Shown here piece after piece: positions 7,516 to 14,575 of a stretch of DNA of 36,035 nucleotides. Source of the DNA: an uncultured Bacteriovoracaceae bacterium (lineage in GTDB: Bacteria; Bdellovibrionota; Bacteriovoracia; Bacteriovoracales; Bacteriovoracaceae); the NCBI GenBank assembly GCA_938034385.1, contig CALHLC010000059.1, positions 1 through 36,035 of the forward strand, in the 5' to 3' direction. The position numbers and the translations under genes were made by a program. The first letter of the stretch is position 1. Every line of letters starts with the position of its first letter. The notes beneath the pieces were generated by a model. It worked only from the letters and a program-made list of their open reading frames with translations. It ran no database searches and was not told the DNA's origin.

Positions 7516-7547
7516 TGAGGACGGATTTCGCACAATGCTTCACTTGG
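7516..7547. repeat. Right terminal inverted repeat
   Basis: Its reverse complement begins CCAAGTGAAGCATTG and matches 4923-4954 at 30 of 32 bases. It ends directly at the second AGCG (7548-7551), where the tRNA 3' half resumes. Confidence 0.75.
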
Positions 7548-7593
7548 AGCGGGTGATGGGGCTCAAACCCACGACCTTCTGCATGGCAAGCAG
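7545..7593 (-). repeat. Second att-like repeat: 3' half of tRNA-Gly(GCC)
   Basis: It has 46 of 49 bases in common with 383-431, including the anticodon stem-loop CTGC-TTGCCAT-GCAG, the T arm and the encoded CCA. Again no 5' half follows. Its last three bases (7545-7547) coincide with the inserted unit's terminal repeat. It is the shared junction between the first island and the element to the right. An intact tRNA-Gly is predicted beyond the right edge of this window. Confidence 0.85.
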
Positions 7594-7709
7594 ATTCACT
7601 CTTTTTTGTAAGTAGCTAAAAACAGGGGTAAAACCCAATAGTTTTAATGCCTTAAGTCTAAAAATGACTTCGGGATTTTATGGTATTTTATGGAGGTTTC
7701 TGGACGGCC

Positions 7710-7730
7710 GTAGGACATATGTAGGACATC
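7710..7730. repeat. Tandem GTAGGACAT repeats, probable integrase arm sites of the right-hand element
   Basis: GTAGGACATAT (7710-7720) and GTAGGACATC (7721-7730) are direct repeats with an 11-base period, 117 bases from the tRNA core. Spacing and layout match the GTAGACCAT pair at 557-578, but the sequence has diverged. Confidence 0.5.
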
Positions 7731-7773
7731 TTTTCTTAAATTTTTGATTTAAGTCTGTTTCTTAAGAAAGTGA

Positions 7774-7801
7774 TTGAATCTATATTGAATCTAGATATAA
7801 T
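7774..7801 (+). promoter_or_regulatory. brnTA promoter with tandem repeats
   Basis: TTGAAT (7774-7779), a 16-base spacer and a consensus TATAAT (7796-7801). The -35 and spacer are made of two tandem copies of ATTGAATCTAK (7773-7783, 7784-7794), a likely BrnA binding site. Transcription should begin near 7808, almost on the brnT ATG pair, giving a leaderless or near-leaderless message. Confidence 0.65.
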
Positions 7802-7805
7802 ATAG

Positions 7806-8087
7806 ATGATGATATTCGAATGGGATGCTAAGAAAAACAAAGAGAATAACCAAAAACATGGTGTTTGGTTTGAAGAAGCTGAGCAAGTATTTGAAGATGA
7901 TTTTGCTCGAGTGTTTTTTGATGAAGAACATTCAGCACAAGAGGATCGCTTTATAATTATAGGGAGATCAGTTTCTAGGCTCTTAATGGTTGTTCATTGT
8001 TTTCGTGAAGATGAGTCAGTCATTCGAATTATCTCAGCTAGAAAAACTACTAAAAAAGAGAGGATTGATTATGAAGAAGGAATATGA
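7806..8087 (+). CDS. brnT: BrnT ribonuclease toxin
   Basis: A 93-residue BrnT-family toxin. The N-terminal FEWDAKKNKENNQKHGVWFEEAEQVF pattern (fold start at Trp6), the mid-section RFIIIGRSVSRLLMVVHCFRED and the closing IRIISARKTTKKER are family hallmarks. BrnT is a RelE-like RNase that cuts mRNA; BrnA binding neutralises it. ATG 7806 and ATG 7809 are both possible starts. The gene overlaps brnA by 17 bases. It is the first gene inside the right-hand element and may act to stabilise it. Confidence 0.93.
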   Translation: MMIFEWDAKKNKENNQKHGVWFEEAEQVFEDDFARVFFDEEHSAQEDRFIIIGRSVSRLLMVVHCFREDESVIRIISARKTTKKERIDYEEGI

Positions 8088-8289
8088 TCTTAAGAAAATG
8101 AAAGAAATTCCTAATCCTTATAAAGGTTTAGTGAAAAAAAGTGTAGGGATAAATTTAAGTCATCAGGTGATTGACTACTTTAAATCCATGAGTGAGGAAG
8201 TAGGTATTCCATATCAGCGGTTAATAGATATGTATCTTCTTGATTGTGTTAAGAACAAGAAGAAGATTTCGATGAAGTGGTCTGCATAA
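8071..8289 (+). CDS. brnA: BrnA antitoxin
   Basis: 72 residues. The N-terminus (YDLKKMKEIPNPY) probably wraps the toxin. The C-terminal half, VGINLSHQVIDYFKSMSEEVG..YQRLIDMYLLDCV, is a ribbon-helix-helix DNA-binding domain. The ATG at 8071 follows GAGAGGA by six bases and is inside the end of brnT, so the two are translationally coupled. Upstream in-frame codons from 7990 are just brnT sequence in another frame. BrnA usually represses its own operon; the tandem repeats at 7773-7794 are the probable target. Confidence 0.9.
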   Translation: MKKEYDLKKMKEIPNPYKGLVKKSVGINLSHQVIDYFKSMSEEVGIPYQRLIDMYLLDCVKNKKKISMKWSA

Positions 8290-8401
8290 GAAAAGACTGT
8301 AGCCGGAAAGATTATTTAGTGAGATGAGAATCCCCGTTAAGTATTAGAAAGTTGAACGAACCTACATAGTAAAAAATTAAAAACACAGTATTTGATGGCC
8401 C

Positions 8402-8445
8402 AAAGATCCTTTAATTAACAATTAGCTGACTTTAAGGTCTTTTTT
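8402..8445 (+). terminator. Possible terminator after brnA
   Basis: AAAGATCCTT (8402-8411) pairs with AAGGTCTTT (one bulge) around a small inner hairpin, ending in a T run (8440-8445). The stem is AT-rich and imperfect. Confidence 0.35.
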
Positions 8446-8496
8446 GATCTGATGTTTTGTGGAGTTTTTTGCATAATCTGATAGAATAATATGTGA

Positions 8497-8829
8497 ATGA
8501 AGTACTTTACTCTTTTCATTGTAACTCTTTTTGTCTTGGCATCTGTTGAGGCTTCAGTGTGTTGTTCAGTGAAAGAGAATATAGAGACAAAACAAGAATC
8601 AATGGATTGTCATAATCACCACAGCTCAGAGCACGAGAAAGAAAATGAAGAAAATCAAGAGCATGATTGTCAGAAAAACTGCTGCTCTTGTTGTAGCTCA
8701 TTTTATGTTTTATCCAATTACATTGTTTTTATCGCTTTGGATTACAATGATATTGTTTTTCTTCAGCCATCAGACAAAACTCATCCTTACAACGATGAAT
8801 TATTAAGACCTCCAATTCTCTTAAGTTAA
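8497..8829 (+). CDS. Exported His/Cys-rich protein, probably metal-related
   Basis: A 110-residue protein with an N-terminal signal peptide (MKYFTLFIVTLFVLASVEA). Residues 22-24 (VCC) and about 38-67 (CHNHH, EHEKENEENQEHDCQKNCCSCC) are packed with metal-liganding Cys, His and acidic residues. A hydrophobic stretch (VLSNYIVFIALDY) and a conserved-looking tail (ELLRPPILLS) follow. Short exported proteins of this layout often accompany heavy-metal efflux genes, but none is seen here, and I do not recognise a named family. No Shine-Dalgarno sequence is present; a TAGAAT box at 8482-8487 would start the transcript about three bases before the ATG. It may form a pair with the Cys-rich lipoprotein 45 bases downstream. 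Confidence 0.65.
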   Translation: MKYFTLFIVTLFVLASVEASVCCSVKENIETKQESMDCHNHHSSEHEKENEENQEHDCQKNCCSCCSSFYVLSNYIVFIALDYNDIVFLQPSDKTHPYNDELLRPPILLS

Positions 8830-8874
8830 TTTTCAATTATTTACTGTTTTAGAAAAAATTAATTTGGAGAAAAT

Positions 8875-9078
8875 ATGAAATTATTTAAATATACATTATT
8901 AATGGGATCTTTCCTTCTAGCTTTTTCATGCTCAAGCTTAAATAAGTCTTGCTGTAGCTCAAAAGCTTCAGCTTGTTCTAGTGGGCAGTGCAAGGCTGAT
9001 AAGTCTTGTTGCGAGAATAAATGCGGGAGTTGTAAAGGTGAGAAGAGATCTTGTGCTGATGGGAAATGCAAGGTTTAG
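8875..9078 (+). CDS. Small Cys-rich lipoprotein (metallothionein-like)
   Basis: 67 residues with a clear lipoprotein signal (LLAFSC, lipid Cys19). The 48-residue mature part contains ten further cysteines (26, 27, 34, 39, 45, 46, 50, 53, 60, 65), many in CC or CxxC pairs, mixed with Lys, Ser and Gly. TTTGGAG lies ten bases before the ATG. The composition indicates a surface or periplasmic soft-metal binder (Cu, Zn, Cd) or a disulfide-knotted peptide; the sequence cannot decide between them. It follows the exported His/Cys-rich protein and ends before a strong hairpin. Confidence 0.75.
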   Translation: MKLFKYTLLMGSFLLAFSCSSLNKSCCSSKASACSSGQCKADKSCCENKCGSCKGEKRSCADGKCKV

Positions 9079-9103
9079 AATAAAATCTAACTTTTAATAT
9101 GCG

Positions 9104-9133
9104 CCCACGAGCTGATTAATTTCAGTTTGTGGG
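9104..9133. terminator. Strong hairpin between converging genes
   Basis: A 12-bp stem with two G-T pairs (CCCACGAGCTGA / TCAGTTTGTGGG, loop TTAATT). No T run follows on either strand, so it may be a Rho-assisted bidirectional terminator or an mRNA 3' stabiliser. Confidence 0.45.
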
Positions 9134-9236
9134 TCTCTATTAAAAAAATAAGACTTGAACTTTCGTTAAATTGTAATTTTCTTTAATGACCTAGGAGAGT
9201 CTTCTGTAACGTAAATTTTTAATGATCTTCCCATAA

Positions 9237-11213
9237 TTAAGCAACATCCTTATTCTTAATATATTCCTGAATCAAATGATTCCAATGCTCATAAATCATC
9301 ACCATGGCAAAAGTATCAAGCTCGCAATATCTAAGAAGAGCTTCGGTGATTTTCAATCTTTCCTTATCACTCATGCGAGAAAACTGCATCATCGAATATG
9401 CAGTTAAAGCAGCTCCACCATTAGCGATATCAGAATCTCTAGAAACTAATTCGAGGTTTTCATAATCATAATCTTCAAAAATAGAGGGTAGAGTTTTATA
9501 AGGATCTTGTACTTCTCCATCCTTTAGTTTGATCCATGTGTGATTTTTAAAATTCTTCGAATTATAAATTGGCCTAGAGTATTTTTCTTTAAGAAACTTT
9601 GACTCTTTTAATATTGCTGGTAAAACAAATTTCAAAGAATTTGATCCACCAGTAAGAGGTGAGTAGTAGTATCCTTTAACTAGCTCACAAAGATCAAACA
9701 TTTTTCTTTTTCCAGACCATTTCCCATTTTTAACGGTGATATCTTCGATGAAATCAATAAGCTCATCCTTATCAACCTCAGAGCTTTCAATAAGCTGTCC
9801 TCTGATCTGGCAAAGAACTGAGTTTTCATGATTGGAATACATGAAGATTGAGCCTACTTCACCAAGAGCATCTTTAAGCTTTCTCACAAACTCAAAGTTT
9901 GGGAAAAAACCTACTGTGTTATTGATATATTCATTAACATGTTCAATTCTTCCATCCTCATAAATAATGTGATGAGAGAATTGAAAAGCAACCTGCTCAT
10001 AGGGAGACCTATCCTTATTGAAGGGAATTGCAGTCATGCAGGTTTCAAAATCAATCATATGAAGGGGATAGGTGAATTCTGAAAACTTTCTACTTAATCC
10101 ATCGATATCAAGATAAACGGACTTATCGTCATCTTTGGTTTTTTCAATTTGAAGAGTTTGTCTGTCGGCACTTGATAAACTTCCATCTTCATTTTTGTTT
10201 AATTTAATATCGGTTAGATCGAGATCCCTGAGAAGAATCCTTCCATTTGAAATTGCCTTATCAGCACCTCTAAAATTCCACAAATCAAATACAAAAGATT
10301 CAGTCAACTCTTCTTGATTGAGACCTGTTTTTATAAAACAATCATCAAAGCCTGATGCTTTATCATCCTCTCTTGCTCTGAACTCACAATTCTTGCATTT
10401 CCCACCAACATTAGAATGAATCGGGGTATCGTCTGTAAGTGCTTTGGAAAAACTATTAATTGCACCAACAAATCCAAGTCCATTAAATCTTTCACCCATT
10501 TCTTTCTCTTCATAAATAATAGAGATAGCTTCATTACAGTTAATTTTAGTTAAAATTTCTTCACCTAGAGATTTTTTAGAGACGTCACCTGTAATATCAA
10601 CGGCAAATCTATTATTAAACTCAGCTATTTTGAATTTTTGGTTTAATCCATCAACGCTTGCCTTCTTAGTTTTATCAGCACACATAAGGAAGTGATTAAT
10701 ATTAAAAGATGGCATTGCATTTCTTAGAACGTATCCCTGAAAAGCTAAATCGTAGATATACTTTTTCCAATCTTTTTTGAGTTTGTATTGACCATTCTTT
10801 AACGATCTTTTATCCCAAAGCTCATCTTCAAAAGTATTAGGATTGCATGATTTTGATTTAACTTCGATGAGATTAAGAGTATTTCCGATTTTTTCTAAAA
10901 TATCTACTCGAACAAGTAGATTCTCAAAGACAATAGCTGCTTCAAAAATGACGATATTTTCTTTTCTTAGAAGTTCATTGGTTTCAGCAATTGCGCTTTC
11001 GGTATTTAAGGTTTTTACATCATTTCCTTGCGGATAATAACATTGTGCCAATGCACCTACCTGAAATCCTCCTTTTGCCAGAGCTTCAAGAAATGGATCA
11101 TCAAGTTTCTTATTTGCAAAGGTCTCTGGATGCTCTGAATAATAGAGCTTTGTAGGGCATTCCAAAGCGGTAGTGAATTTTGATTTAGTTAGGTATTTCA
11201 ATAATAAATTCAT
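9237..11213 (-). CDS. DUF2779 protein: RecB/Cas4-like nuclease with an iron-sulfur motif plus RNase H-like exonuclease
   Basis: 658 residues with two predicted nuclease parts. The N-terminal half is Cas4/RecB-like: FTTALECPTKLYY (Cys19), FEAAI (Glu91), VRVDILE (Asp104) and IEVKSKS (Glu117, Lys119) form a PD-(D/E)XK site, and Cys19 with Cys273, Cys276 and Cys292 looks like a split 4Fe-4S cluster. The C-terminal DUF2779 part has HMIDFETC (Asp388, Glu390), SNHENSVL (461-467) and YCELDTFAMV (Asp633), the spacing of a DEDD-type RNase H-fold exonuclease. It stands alone on the minus strand, divergent from the restriction/Gabija operon, so a role in DNA defence is plausible. Its substrate is unknown. 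AT-rich DNA with no obvious ribosome site precedes the ATG. Confidence 0.85.
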   Translation of the reverse strand: MNLLLKYLTKSKFTTALECPTKLYYSEHPETFANKKLDDPFLEALAKGGFQVGALAQCYYPQGNDVKTLNTESAIAETNELLRKENIVIFEAAIVFENLLVRVDILEKIGNTLNLIEVKSKSCNPNTFEDELWDKRSLKNGQYKLKKDWKKYIYDLAFQGYVLRNAMPSFNINHFLMCADKTKKASVDGLNQKFKIAEFNNRFAVDITGDVSKKSLGEEILTKINCNEAISIIYEEKEMGERFNGLGFVGAINSFSKALTDDTPIHSNVGGKCKNCEFRAREDDKASGFDDCFIKTGLNQEELTESFVFDLWNFRGADKAISNGRILLRDLDLTDIKLNKNEDGSLSSADRQTLQIEKTKDDDKSVYLDIDGLSRKFSEFTYPLHMIDFETCMTAIPFNKDRSPYEQVAFQFSHHIIYEDGRIEHVNEYINNTVGFFPNFEFVRKLKDALGEVGSIFMYSNHENSVLCQIRGQLIESSEVDKDELIDFIEDITVKNGKWSGKRKMFDLCELVKGYYYSPLTGGSNSLKFVLPAILKESKFLKEKYSRPIYNSKNFKNHTWIKLKDGEVQDPYKTLPSIFEDYDYENLELVSRDSDIANGGAALTAYSMMQFSRMSDKERLKITEALLRYCELDTFAMVMIYEHWNHLIQEYIKNKDVA

Positions 11214-11291
11214 CGGAATTTTAGAAGATAAAATAAATAGAAATTCCTAATCTTGACCGAAACAATCTCGCTTCATTGACCTTGTCATGAT

Positions 11292-11321
11292 TTGCTATAG
11301 CTTGTAATTGCTGGTTAAAAT
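11292..11321 (+). promoter_or_regulatory. Possible promoter of the restriction/Gabija operon
   Basis: TTGCTA (11292-11297), an 18-base spacer and TAAAAT (11316-11321) precede the HTH gene by 15 bases. This is the only gap on the plus strand upstream of the six-gene operon. Neither box is perfect. Confidence 0.3.
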
Positions 11322-11336
11322 TTAGAGTGTTTAATC

Positions 11337-11561
11337 ATGAAAGAGAGGTTTGTATTGTTTTCACCAGAAAGATGGCTATCCGTTGAAGAAATCGCAACTC
11401 ATTTAGGTGTCTCTAAAGAGACGATCTACCGCTGGGTAGATAAAAAGAAAATCCCTGCTCATAAAGTTGGGAGGCAGTGGAAGTTTAAGGTGAGCGAAGT
11501 TGATAGCTGGGTAACTACAGGTGGAGCGACAGACAGCCCTCTTGAAATCACAAGAAGATAA
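11337..11561 (+). CDS. Helix-turn-helix (excisionase-type) protein of the type I R-M operon
   Basis: 74 residues, almost all one winged-helix domain: WLSVEEIATHLGVSKETIYRWVDKKKIPAHKVGRQWKFKVSEVDSWV. This is the excisionase/MerR-like HTH_17 fold often found at the head of hsd operons, where a regulatory role is generally assumed. It is ten bases upstream of hsdM, in the same direction. There is no strong ribosome site. Confidence 0.85.
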   Translation: MKERFVLFSPERWLSVEEIATHLGVSKETIYRWVDKKKIPAHKVGRQWKFKVSEVDSWVTTGGATDSPLEITRR

Positions 11562-11571
11562 AAGAGTAATT

Positions 11572-13230
11572 ATGACGAAAAAGAAAACTAGTAGTAAGAA
11601 AAAAACTGCACCGAAGAAGAAGCAGACTCTAAAAGATATTGAAAGAACTCTTTGGAAGGCAGCAGATAAATTGCGAGTTAATATGGATGCAGCTGAGTAT
11701 AAGCACGTCGTACTTGGTTTAATTTTTTTAAAATATGTATCTGATAGCTTTGGTGAATTTAGAGAAAACTTAAAGAAGGAACTCACTGATCCTAAACATG
11801 AGCATTACTATGAAGGTGCAAGCGAAGAAGAGATAGAGTCAGAACTTGAGGACCGTGATTATTATAAGTCCCACAATATCTTTTGGGTTCCTCAAATTGC
11901 AAGATGGCATGGAAATACAATTACTGGTTACCAGGGTCTTCAAGATATGGCCAAACAATCTGATATTGGTAAAACAATTGATGATGCAATGGAAGCGATT
12001 GAAAAAGATAATTCAAAACTTAAAAATGTTCTTCCTAAGGACTTTGCAAGAAGACAGCCCAACATCAGACTTGGTGAACTTATCGATTTAATATCTACAA
12101 TTGGTTTCAACGATTCAGAACATAAAGCAAAGGATATACTGGGGCATGTTTACGAGTATTTCTTAGGGCAATTTGCTAGTGCCGAAGGCAAGAAAGGTGG
12201 TCAGTTCTATACACCTAAATCTGTTGTTAATTTAATTGTTGAGTGTCTTGAACCTTATGAAGGCCGAGTCTATGATCCAGCAATGGGCTCCGGTGGATTC
12301 TTTGTCTCAAGTGAGAAGTTCATTGAAGCTCATACTGATAAAAAACATGTTGATGAGGCAAAAAGAAAGATTTCACTTTATGGTCAGGAATCGAACCCAA
12401 CAACATGGCGACTATCTGCTATGAACATGGCAATTAGGGGAATAGATTTTAACTTTGGGAAAAAGCCAGCGGATACCTTCAGTCAAAATCAGCACCCTGA
12501 CTTAAAAGCCGACTTCATAATGGCTAATCCTCCATTTAATATCAGTGATTGGGGTGGAGATAAACTTACTGAAGATAGACGATGGAAATATGGAACCCCT
12601 CCAGAGGGCAATGCGAATTTTGCTTGGCTACAGCATATGATTCATCACTTATCACCTAAAGGTTATGCTGGAATTGTACTTGCGACAGGCTCTATGTCTT
12701 CTAATACAAACAGTGAAGGTGTTATTAGGCAAAAATTGGTTGAGGCTGATCTTGTGGATTGTATTATAAATCTTCCTTCTCAACTCTTCTTTAATACACA
12801 AGTTCCAGCTTGTATTTGGATTTTAACAAAAGACAAACTTAATAATCAAAAATTTAGAGCAAGGCCTAAAGAGATTCTTTTCATAGAAGCTAATGAACTT
12901 GGAAGTATGGTAAATAGAACCCAGAAAGCTTTTTCAGATGCTGATATTATTAAAATGGCTGAGACATATCATTTTTGGAGATCTAAAGACTCTTCGTATA
13001 AAGATATCGCTGGTTTTTGTAAATCTGAAAAAATCTCAGAAGTTTTAGAACATAATTTTATACTTAATCCTGGCCGATATGTAGGAGCAACAAACACCAA
13101 TATCGATTCAGACTCTTTTAATAAAAAGATGTTGTCTTTGACAAGTGAGTTAAGTCAATTGATAGAGCAAGGTGCTGATCTTGATAGTCAAATCAAAGTA
13201 TACTTAAGTGGTATTGGGTATGACGTTTAA
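11572..13230 (+). CDS. hsdM: Type I restriction-modification DNA methyltransferase subunit
   Basis: 552 residues from ATG 11572; a GTG at 11521 would overlap the HTH gene and is less likely. A lysine-rich N-terminus precedes the HsdM helical domain (LWKAADKLR, YKHVVLGLIFLKYVSD). The N6-adenine methyltransferase core follows: GGQFYTPKSVV, DPAMGSGGFF (S-adenosylmethionine loop, residues 235-244), GQESNPTTWRLSAMNMAIRG and the catalytic ANPPF (318-322). It methylates adenine in the recognition site and is part of the M2S and R2M2S complexes. Its end overlaps hsdS by 11 bases. Confidence 0.96.
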   Translation: MTKKKTSSKKKTAPKKKQTLKDIERTLWKAADKLRVNMDAAEYKHVVLGLIFLKYVSDSFGEFRENLKKELTDPKHEHYYEGASEEEIESELEDRDYYKSHNIFWVPQIARWHGNTITGYQGLQDMAKQSDIGKTIDDAMEAIEKDNSKLKNVLPKDFARRQPNIRLGELIDLISTIGFNDSEHKAKDILGHVYEYFLGQFASAEGKKGGQFYTPKSVVNLIVECLEPYEGRVYDPAMGSGGFFVSSEKFIEAHTDKKHVDEAKRKISLYGQESNPTTWRLSAMNMAIRGIDFNFGKKPADTFSQNQHPDLKADFIMANPPFNISDWGGDKLTEDRRWKYGTPPEGNANFAWLQHMIHHLSPKGYAGIVLATGSMSSNTNSEGVIRQKLVEADLVDCIINLPSQLFFNTQVPACIWILTKDKLNNQKFRARPKEILFIEANELGSMVNRTQKAFSDADIIKMAETYHFWRSKDSSYKDIAGFCKSEKISEVLEHNFILNPGRYVGATNTNIDSDSFNKKMLSLTSELSQLIEQGADLDSQIKVYLSGIGYDV

Positions 13231-14575
13231 AAAGCTAAAAGATTGTATTGAAACGGTAATTGATCATAGAGGCAAAACACCTAAAAAAATGGGAGGCGAC
13301 TGGGTTGCTAGTGGTATCCCTGCAATTTCTGCTAAAAATGTGAAAAATGGGAGATTGAAAAGTTTAGATCAAATAAGATATGTGTCAGAGGAAGTTTATA
13401 GAAAATGGATGAAAGAAGACATTAAAGCAGGAGATTGTTTTCTTGTGTCTGAAGGAGCGACTCTTGGCGAAAGGCTTTATTGGGAAAACGATTATCCTAT
13501 TGTTTTAAGTCAAAGGCTATATGCGATTAGAGCTAATCAAAGTATTCTTTACCCAAAATATCTATACGCGTATATGAATTCGTCCTCTTTTCAATCTGAA
13601 ATTGTAGGAAGAGCTACTGGTTCGTCAGTTCCGGGAATAAGACAAACTGAGTTATTAGAGCTTTCAATTTTTTGTCCATCTAAAAAAATTCAAAAAGATA
13701 TAGGAGATATATATTATGGCCTTAGTAAAAGAGTTGAAGTTAATGAGCAAATGAATGAGAAGCTAAAAAATATTTCTCGTGCTTTGTATAAATCATGGTT
13801 TGTAGATTTTGATCCTGTCTATGCAAAAAAAATAGCATTAGATGGAGGATTATCGAAGAAAGAGGCTGAGGTTTACGCAATCGCTATAATTTCAGGCAAC
13901 TTTTGTTTAGAGGAACTTAGAAACACACCTGAAGAAGTATCTTTACGAATTAAAAAGAAACTCGATTCAATGTCAGATGAGAACAAAGAAAAACTCACTT
14001 ATATTGCCTCATTGTTTCCAAGCGAACTTAAGGAAAGCAAGATTGGTGAGATTCCAAAAGACTTTGGAATTACAAATGTTGAAGAGGTCCTCGAACTTGT
14101 CTATGGAAAATCTTTAAAGAAGTCAGATAGAATAGAAGGAAGTGTTCCTGTATATGGCTCTGGTGGGAAGACTGGTATGCACAATACTCCTCATGTATGT
14201 GGCCCGGGGATTATCGTTGGTAGAAAAGGTACTGTTGGTAGTTTATATTGGGAAAATGAGGACTTCTTTCCTATAGACACTACTTTTTATGTAAAACCAA
14301 TAAATGGATACAGTCTCAGCTTTTTGTATTATCTCCTTGAAACATTAAGTCTTAATAAAATGAATACGGATGCCGCAGTTCCTGGCCTTAATCGAAATAA
14401 TGTATACAGACTTAAAATCCCTAATATTCCTAAGAAGATTAGAGATGCCTTTAATGTTATTGCTAATAATATACAAAATAAAATTAGCTTAAATATAAGA
14501 TTAAATTCTAAATTAGAGGATATGAGAGATATTTTATTACCTAAACTTTTAGAAGAAGAAAAAGGCAAGTTATGA
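13220..14575 (+). CDS. hsdS: Type I restriction-modification specificity subunit
   Basis: 451 residues from ATG 13220; a GTG at 13208 would add four residues. Two target-recognition domains are separated by conserved helices. TRD1 covers about residues 1-165 and ends in the helix RVEVNEQMNEKLKNISRALYKSWFVDFDPV; TRD2 begins near IPKDFGITNVEEVL and ends with LNIRLNSKLEDMRDILLPKLL. Each domain reads one half of a bipartite DNA target; the target cannot be told from sequence. It overlaps hsdM at its start and hsdR by ATGA at its end, typical of tight coupling. Confidence 0.95.
   Translation: MTFKKLKDCIETVIDHRGKTPKKMGGDWVASGIPAISAKNVKNGRLKSLDQIRYVSEEVYRKWMKEDIKAGDCFLVSEGATLGERLYWENDYPIVLSQRLYAIRANQSILYPKYLYAYMNSSSFQSEIVGRATGSSVPGIRQTELLELSIFCPSKKIQKDIGDIYYGLSKRVEVNEQMNEKLKNISRALYKSWFVDFDPVYAKKIALDGGLSKKEAEVYAIAIISGNFCLEELRNTPEEVSLRIKKKLDSMSDENKEKLTYIASLFPSELKESKIGEIPKDFGITNVEEVLELVYGKSLKKSDRIEGSVPVYGSGGKTGMHNTPHVCGPGIIVGRKGTVGSLYWENEDFFPIDTTFYVKPINGYSLSFLYYLLETLSLNKMNTDAAVPGLNRNNVYRLKIPNIPKKIRDAFNVIANNIQNKISLNIRLNSKLEDMRDILLPKLLEEEKGKL

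Larger units (their letters stand above)
4923..7547. mobile_element. Transposon-like unit with terminal inverted repeats and 4-bp target duplication
   Basis: The left end (4923-4954) and the reverse complement of the right end (7516-7547) match at 30 of 32 bases. AGCG flanks both sides: 4919-4922 on the left and 7548-7551 on the right. Removing the unit and one AGCG rebuilds the tRNA-Gly 3' end (TTTGGAGCG + GGTGATGGGG) with the same flank seen at 369-382. This shows insertion into a pre-existing att repeat. The unit carries a recombinase-like frame, a TetR regulator, a short-chain dehydrogenase and a double-cupin gene. No recognisable DDE transposase is present, so it may move in trans or be decayed. 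Confidence 0.7.
7497..7805. other. Intergenic region: element ends and ICE left arm
   Basis: No coding gene. It holds the right terminal repeat (7516-7547), the second tRNA-Gly 3' half (7545-7593), GTTTCTGGA (also found near 520), tandem GTAGGACAT repeats (7710-7730) and the brnT promoter (7774-7801). Confidence 0.6.

Noticed and set aside
7497-7600. Simple tandem duplication explaining the 4923/7547 repeats
   Set aside because: The repeats are inverted, not direct, and are flanked by a 4-bp direct duplication that rebuilds the interrupted tRNA sequence, so insertion is the better explanation.
7990-8070. Longer brnA starting at 7990
   Set aside because: The added part is brnT read in another frame. 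ATG 8071 has a good ribosome site and gives the normal BrnA length.
8516-9071. Minus-strand open frames opposite the Cys-rich proteins
   Set aside because: They are shadows of genes with clear signal peptides, and the downstream one has a ribosome site.
11521-11571. Longer hsdM starting at GTG 11521
   Set aside because: It would overlap the HTH gene by 41 bases, and the added residues do not look like HsdM; ATG 11572 is preferred.
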